Shown: piece by piece, positions 12,884-16,622 of the stretch
Position numbering within the stretch: position 1 is the first letter of the stretch
How the letters are laid out: every line of letters starts with the position of its first letter
DNA from: Natrinema soli
GTDB taxonomy: Archaea > Halobacteriota > Halobacteria > Halobacteriales > Natrialbaceae
Assembly (NCBI RefSeq): GCF_028618695.1
Contig: NZ_JAQIVI010000199.1
Coordinates: 1-16,622, forward strand
Reading direction: 5' to 3'
Length of the DNA stretch: 16,622 nucleotides
Made by a program: the position numbers and the translations under genes
Notes under the pieces: generated by a model
Seen by the model: the letters and a program-made list of their open reading frames with translations, nothing else
The model's database searches: none
What the model was told of the DNA's origin: nothing

Positions 12884-13115
12884 GGCACTGTCTAGTTAAG
12901 CGATTCTAACGTCAAACGCCGTTTCAGCGTCTGTCGAAGCAACACCGATGGGATCTGGGACCATTACTGTTTATGGGACGTTTGCTGAAGCAGCCGAATT
13001 TTCGCTGCTCGTGGAACAGGGTCTCTTTATGTTAAATCATAGATGGTAATTTCACAACCGATACCGTCACTTCATTGTCGTCCTGTCTTGCGGTTTCCCT
13101 TATCTAGACAGTACC
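12884..13115. mobile_element. 232-bp MITE with IS6-like ends
   Basis: The left end GGCACTGTCTAGTTAAG (12884-12900) and the right end, read on the complement as GGTACTGTCTAGATAAG (13099-13115), match at 15 of 17 bases. Both are immediately flanked by CCCGAGAG, a perfect 8-bp target duplication. GGCACTGT ends and 8-bp duplications are typical of the IS6 family (IS26 begins GGCACTGTTGC). The inside is AT-richer than the surroundings and has no transposase-sized frame, so it would need a full-length relative for movement. The intact duplication suggests a fairly recent insertion. It sits 21 bp upstream of the HTTM start codon. Confidence 0.85.
13097..13106 (+). promoter_or_regulatory. Possible TATA-like box in the right MITE end
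   Basis: CCCTTATCTA lies about 26 bp upstream of 13128. It could start an HTTM mRNA with a leader of about 15 nt, replacing the separated older promoter. Confidence 0.3.
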
Positions 13116-13143
13116 CCCGAGAGCGAACGATCGAGAGTAGACG

Positions 13144-14697
13144 ATGGATCAAACCCTCCCCACCACCGTGCGGAATCGATTGTCGAACGCACTGGATAGC
13201 AGCTCGCAATCGGTCACACGCCGGTTCGAAATCGACCTGCGAGCGCTCGCCGCGTTCCGTATCGCAGTCGGAATGCTGGTTATTATCGATCTGCTACTTC
13301 GGTCCCGGAACCTCACGGCCTTCTATACGGACGCCGGCGTGCTTCCGCTCGAGGCGCTGTTTTCGGACTACTCGCCCGTCTACTCTCTCCACGCAATCTC
13401 CGGAGCGGCGTGGGTACAGGCGCTCCTGTTTCTCGCCGCCGGCGTCGTCGGCCTCTCCCTGGTCGTCGGCTACCGAACCCGGTTCGCGACGGTCGTCTCG
13501 TGGCTCCTGCTGGTCTCGTTGCACGTTCGCAACCCGATGCTGCTGAACAGCGGCGACGTCCTATTGCGGATGCTCCTCTTCTGGGGCGTCTTTCTCCCCC
13601 TCGGAGAGCGCTGGTCGATCGATGCCCGCCGAAGCGATCGGGATCGGTCGACGGTGGCCTCCATCGGAACGATGGCAGTGCTGTTGCAGATGTTACTCAT
13701 GTACGTGACGAACGCCATCCACAAGACCAGAAGCGACGTGTGGATGGGCGGTGACGCGCTGATCGAGGTCTTCCAGGCCGATCACCTCACGATCCTGCTC
13801 GGGAACGTCATCGCTGAGCAGTTTCTCCTGTTGCGCGTCGCCTCATACGTCTGGATGACGCTCATCCTCCTCTCGCCGCTGCTCCTCGTACTGACCGGCT
13901 ACCGACGGGCGACACTCGCGTCCTGCTTCGTCGGCATGCACCTCGGCATGCTCGTCATGCTCAAAATCGGGATCTTTCCGCTCATCTCCGTCGCCGGACT
14001 GATCCTGTTCTATCCGTCGGTCGTCTGGGATCGGTTGGAGACGGTGGGAGCTCGAGTCGGACTCTCGTCGTCTCTCCGTCGCGGTATGACGCGACTTCAG
14101 CGGAACGCGCCGCGACTCTCGCTCCCGTTGCTCCCGGCGGATCGGGATCCGTTACCCTCGCTGACTGCCGTCACGTCCCGTAGTCACGTCCTGTTCTCGA
14201 CGATCGTGCCGTGGCTCTTCCTCGCGCTCGTCGTGCTCTCGAATGCCGAAGCGGTCGATTACACTGAGGTTCCTGACCCCGCCGAAAACGTCCTCGATAC
14301 GGCCCACGCCGGCCAGAGTTGGCGGATGTTCGCACCGGATCCGACCTCCGACGCTCGATGGCTCGTCGTTCCCAGTGAGCTCGAAAACGGTGAGAAAATC
14401 GATGTCTACCAGGGCTCGGCCGTCGACTGGGACAGACCACCGTCCGTCGAAAACACCCACGAGACGGCCCGGTGGCGCAAGTACGTCTCAAACATGCGAT
14501 ACGCCGACAACGAAAACCACCGCTCGTACTACGCCAACTACCTGTGTGGGCAGTGGAACGCCTCCCACGAAATAGGCGTCGAGCGGGTTACCGTCTACGG
14601 GCTGACCGATAAAGCCGCCCCGTACGAGGAGCCGGACATCGCGAAGTACGAACTGCTCGAGTACGACTGCTCGGGCGAGTTTATCCAGAACGATTGA
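13144..14697 (+). CDS. HTTM-domain membrane protein (vitamin K-dependent carboxylase-like fold)
   Basis: The 517-aa protein has an N-terminal HTTM domain (about residues 28-305) with at least seven hydrophobic helices. Its markers are the opening DLRALAAFRIAVGMLVIIDLLLR, FYTDAGVLP, GYRTRFATVVSWLLLVSLHVRNP, LNSGDVLLRMLLFWGVFLPLGERWS, and NAIHKTRSDVWMGGDAL. A further helix lies at about 352-370. The C-terminal soluble part (about 375-517) has QSWRMFAPDP and RWLVVP, then YYANYLCGQWN. HTTM is the membrane part of vitamin K-dependent gamma-carboxylase; the prokaryotic proteins are uncharacterised, and the eukaryotic beta-sandwich domain is absent. The ATG at 13144 is the first in frame. Its upstream region is interrupted by the MITE. 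Confidence 0.85.
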   Translation: MDQTLPTTVRNRLSNALDSSSQSVTRRFEIDLRALAAFRIAVGMLVIIDLLLRSRNLTAFYTDAGVLPLEALFSDYSPVYSLHAISGAAWVQALLFLAAGVVGLSLVVGYRTRFATVVSWLLLVSLHVRNPMLLNSGDVLLRMLLFWGVFLPLGERWSIDARRSDRDRSTVASIGTMAVLLQMLLMYVTNAIHKTRSDVWMGGDALIEVFQADHLTILLGNVIAEQFLLLRVASYVWMTLILLSPLLLVLTGYRRATLASCFVGMHLGMLVMLKIGIFPLISVAGLILFYPSVVWDRLETVGARVGLSSSLRRGMTRLQRNAPRLSLPLLPADRDPLPSLTAVTSRSHVLFSTIVPWLFLALVVLSNAEAVDYTEVPDPAENVLDTAHAGQSWRMFAPDPTSDARWLVVPSELENGEKIDVYQGSAVDWDRPPSVENTHETARWRKYVSNMRYADNENHRSYYANYLCGQWNASHEIGVERVTVYGLTDKAAPYEEPDIAKYELLEYDCSGEFIQND

Positions 14698-14753
14698 TCG
14701 TCATCTCGGCGGACAACGACAGGTAGTTAGGCTGCGCCGGAATCCGAACAGAC

Positions 14754-16322
14754 ATGGAAGCTGCGCTGATCGTCCTCGACGGCTGGGGGCTCGGTAACGG
14801 CGGCAGGGACGCGGTCGCCGCGGCCGAGACGCCGGTCTTCGATCGACTAGCGGAATCGGGCGCGTACGGACGGCTCGAGGTCGCGGGCCGACGCGTCGGC
14901 CTGCCGGACGGCCAGATGGGCAACAGCGAGGTCGGCCACCTCAACATCGGTGCGGGACGAGTCGTCTATCAGGAGTACACCCGAATTTCTGATTCGATCG
15001 CCGATGGCTCCTTTCGGGAGAACGACGCGATCAATACGGCGTTCGAGCGAGCCCGCGAGAACGACGGCCGCGTCCACTTTCTCGGCCTCGTCAGCGACGG
15101 CGGGGTGCACTCAGATCACGAACACCTCCACGCGCTGATCAGACTGGCGGCCGACCGCGACGTCGAGGCGGTCACCCACGCGATCACCGACGGCCGGGAT
15201 ACCTCGCCGACCGGCGGTCGCGAGTATCTCGAGACGCTCGAGGACGTCGTCGCCGACCACGGCACGGGCGACGTCGCGACAGTCTCGGGCCGGTACTACG
15301 CGATGGACCGCGACCAGAACTGGGAGCGGACGAAGCGAGCCTACGACGCCATCGTGAACCGCGAGGCCGAGTGGACCGCCGAGTCGGCCGTCGACGCCGT
15401 CGAGGAATCGTACGACCGCGGCGAGACCGACGAATTCGTCGAGCCGACCGTGATAGCGAGCGAGGCGCGTAGCGCCTCGGAGAGCGAACGGCGAAGCCGT
15501 GAGCAGGGCGGGCCGGCGCTCGAGGACGGCGATTCGGTCGTCTGGTTCAACTTTCGATCCGACCGCGCCCGGCAGCTGACCCGGATGCTCGCCGATATCC
15601 GACCCGGTGACTGGGCGGACGCGTTCGAGACGAACCCGCCGGACGCGGAAGTCGTCATGCTGACCCAGTACGACGAGACGTTCGACCTCCCCGTGGCCTA
15701 CCCGCCGAACCAGCCCGAACAGGTGCTGGGCGAGGTGCTGGCCGACGCGGGTCGAACGCAGCTCCGGATCGCGGAATCCGAGAAGTACGCCCACGTCACC
15801 TACTTCCTCAACGGCGGCCGCGAGGTCGAGTTCGACGGCGAAATTCGGAAGATCGTCGAGAGCCCCGACGTACCGACCTACGACCTGCAGCCGGAGATGA
15901 GCGCGCCCGAAGTGACGGACACGGCCATCGAGACAATCGAGTCGGCGGACCCCGACGTGCTCGTGCTCAACTACGCCAACCCGGACATGGTCGGCCACAC
16001 CGGCGACTACGAGGCCGCGATCGCGGCCGTCGAAGCCGTCGACGCGCAACTGGGCCGCCTGGTGGAGACGCTCGAGGACGCCGGCGCACACGTCCTCATC
16101 ACTGCCGATCACGGCAACGCCGACGACATGGGGACCGAAGAGGATCCCCACACTGCGCACACGTACAACCTCGTCCCGCTCGTTTACGTCGCTCCTGACG
16201 GCACTGCAGGGGGGCGGACGGTCCGCGAGGGTGGCACCCTCGCCGACATCGCGCCGACGATGCTCGAGGTAATCGACCTCGACCAGCCCCCCGAGATGAC
16301 CGGCGAGTCGCTGCTGGAGTAA
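14754..16322 (+). CDS. gpmI: 2,3-bisphosphoglycerate-independent phosphoglycerate mutase
   Basis: GpmI interconverts 3- and 2-phosphoglycerate in glycolysis and gluconeogenesis, using two Mn(II) ions and a phosphoserine intermediate. The 522-aa product carries all main sites: Asp9 in LIVLDGWG, the catalytic Ser58 in MGNSEVGHLNIGAG, His119 in VSDGGVHS, TDGRDTSP near 145-152, the FNFRSDRARQLTR segment, NYANPDMVGHTG, ITADHGNADDM and HTAHT near the C-terminus. The normal length is about 505-515 aa. The excess is explained by residues 234-251 (IASEARSASESERRSREQ), an insert rich in Ser/Arg/Glu encoded by two back-to-back hairpins. The ATG at 14754 gives the standard N-terminus; a weak TAGTTAG box lies 28 bp upstream. 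The HTTM gene ends 56 bp before it. Confidence 0.96.
   Translation: MEAALIVLDGWGLGNGGRDAVAAAETPVFDRLAESGAYGRLEVAGRRVGLPDGQMGNSEVGHLNIGAGRVVYQEYTRISDSIADGSFRENDAINTAFERARENDGRVHFLGLVSDGGVHSDHEHLHALIRLAADRDVEAVTHAITDGRDTSPTGGREYLETLEDVVADHGTGDVATVSGRYYAMDRDQNWERTKRAYDAIVNREAEWTAESAVDAVEESYDRGETDEFVEPTVIASEARSASESERRSREQGGPALEDGDSVVWFNFRSDRARQLTRMLADIRPGDWADAFETNPPDAEVVMLTQYDETFDLPVAYPPNQPEQVLGEVLADAGRTQLRIAESEKYAHVTYFLNGGREVEFDGEIRKIVESPDVPTYDLQPEMSAPEVTDTAIETIESADPDVLVLNYANPDMVGHTGDYEAAIAAVEAVDAQLGRLVETLEDAGAHVLITADHGNADDMGTEEDPHTAHTYNLVPLVYVAPDGTAGGRTVREGGTLADIAPTMLEVIDLDQPPEMTGESLLE
15453..15506. repeat. 54-bp palindromic-element insert inside gpmI
   Basis: The insert contains CGAGGCGC-GTA-GCGCCTCG (15461-15479, perfect 8-bp arms) and ACGGC-GAA-GCCGT (15488-15500). 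It encodes 18 residues in frame between conserved parts of GpmI (EPTV and GGPALEDGD). The GCGAACGG/CCGTGAGC bases recur in the intergenic repeats at 8496-8580. Confidence 0.65.
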
Positions 16323-16360
16323 TCGCGGGGCTGCTACGATTCGGTTTTACGCGATTCGTC

Positions 16361-16622
16361 TTATGCGAGATTGAGCAACGGCACGACGCCGAACCAGCAC
16401 AGAAAACTCAGCGAGGCGACCATCAGTCCGTCGATGCGGACGGGTTCCGTCCGATCTGACAGTCGGTTCTGCAGGAGCCAGACGATCCCGAACGCGTGGG
16501 GCACGCTGAGGAGGACGAGCGGTCCGTAGGCGCTGTCAGCGACACCCAGCGCTGCCCAGACGATCGCCGTCAGGCTCGCGAGTATCGCGGCCGCCATCGC
16601 CACCGTCGCGGCGCCGTCGATG
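16361..16622 (-). CDS. Membrane protein, C-terminal part (cut by window edge)
   Basis: The frame enters from the right edge and ends at TAA (16361-16363), giving about 86 visible residues. Three hydrophobic segments can be seen: AAAILASLTAIVWAALGVA, YGPLVLLSVPHAFGIVWLL, and GLMVASLSFLCWFGVVPLLNLA at the very C-terminus, with a charged loop QNRLSDRTEPVRIDG between the last two. No family motif is recognised. The start could be an in-frame GTG near 16601-16609, but the open frame continues past the window, so I treat it as partial. It is convergent with gpmI across a 38-bp gap. Confidence 0.6.
   Translation of the reverse strand, partial: IDGAATVAMAAAILASLTAIVWAALGVADSAYGPLVLLSVPHAFGIVWLLQNRLSDRTEPVRIDGLMVASLSFLCWFGVVPLLNLA

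Larger units (their letters stand above)
12876..13123. repeat. 8-bp target-site duplication CCCGAGAG flanking the MITE
   Basis: CCCGAGAG occurs at 12876-12883 directly before the left terminal repeat, and again at 13116-13123 directly after the right one. The match is 8 of 8 bases. Confidence 0.9.

Overview
This window is chromosomal DNA of a halophilic archaeon, most likely a Natrinema/Haloterrigena-type member of the Natrialbales. The evidence is high GC, very acidic proteins rich in D and E, wHTH and output-domain families confined to haloarchaea (HalOD1, DUF7344, DUF7113, FilR1-type regulators), a PGF-CTERM surface protein, and TATA-like boxes placed 26-30 bp upstream of start codons, as expected for leaderless haloarchaeal mRNAs. 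The genus is an inference; the window holds no rRNA or tRNA gene.

Layout. 1-218 is the N-terminus of a receiver-like regulator (minus). 349-1399 is a purS-purQ pair (minus) whose intergenic region contains an imperfect copy of the purQ start region. A small HalOD1 protein (1557-1871, minus) and an approximately 500-bp gene-poor stretch precede a PurU-type 10-formyl-THF hydrolase (2407-3357, plus). Next come a frameshifted FRG-domain remnant (3421-3956), a four-helix DUF6069-like membrane protein (3966-4394, minus), the HerA-type ATPase (4514-6412, minus), a cohesin-like PGF-CTERM exported protein (6469-7170, minus) and a two-repeat DUF7344 regulator (7291-7911, minus). An approximately 830-bp intergenic region (7912-8745) is full of palindromes and repeats. 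It is followed by plus-strand DUF7113, FilR1-type HTH, DUF1059 and four-helix membrane-protein genes (8746-11047). The NurA nuclease (11088-12365, minus) is divergent from a zinc-ribbon protein (12492-12770, plus). A 232-bp MITE with 17-bp terminal inverted repeats and perfect 8-bp target duplications lies directly in front of an HTTM-domain membrane protein (13144-14697). The window ends with gpmI (14754-16322) and a convergent partial membrane protein.

Functional links. PurS and PurQ are subunits of the archaeal/Gram-positive-type FGAM synthase (PurL lies elsewhere), and PurU acts on the one-carbon pool that also feeds purine synthesis. HerA and NurA are the DNA end-resection partners and lie 4.7 kb apart on the same strand. 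GpmI is the central glycolysis/gluconeogenesis mutase. The other genes are regulators, envelope proteins and proteins of unknown role.

Most notable points: (1) the MITE with intact target duplication and its likely promoter swap at the HTTM gene; (2) the duplicated purQ initiation region, which creates a 20-codon leader ORF ending in a GTGA overlap with purQ; (3) a similar mini-ORF/GTGA arrangement at purU; (4) hairpin-containing in-frame inserts in gpmI and herA that resemble the intergenic repeats at 8496-8644, suggesting palindromic elements that enter coding regions; and (5) a cluster of palindromes and a long imperfect hairpin element between 8020 and 8494. I found no clear defence, CRISPR or biosynthetic system.
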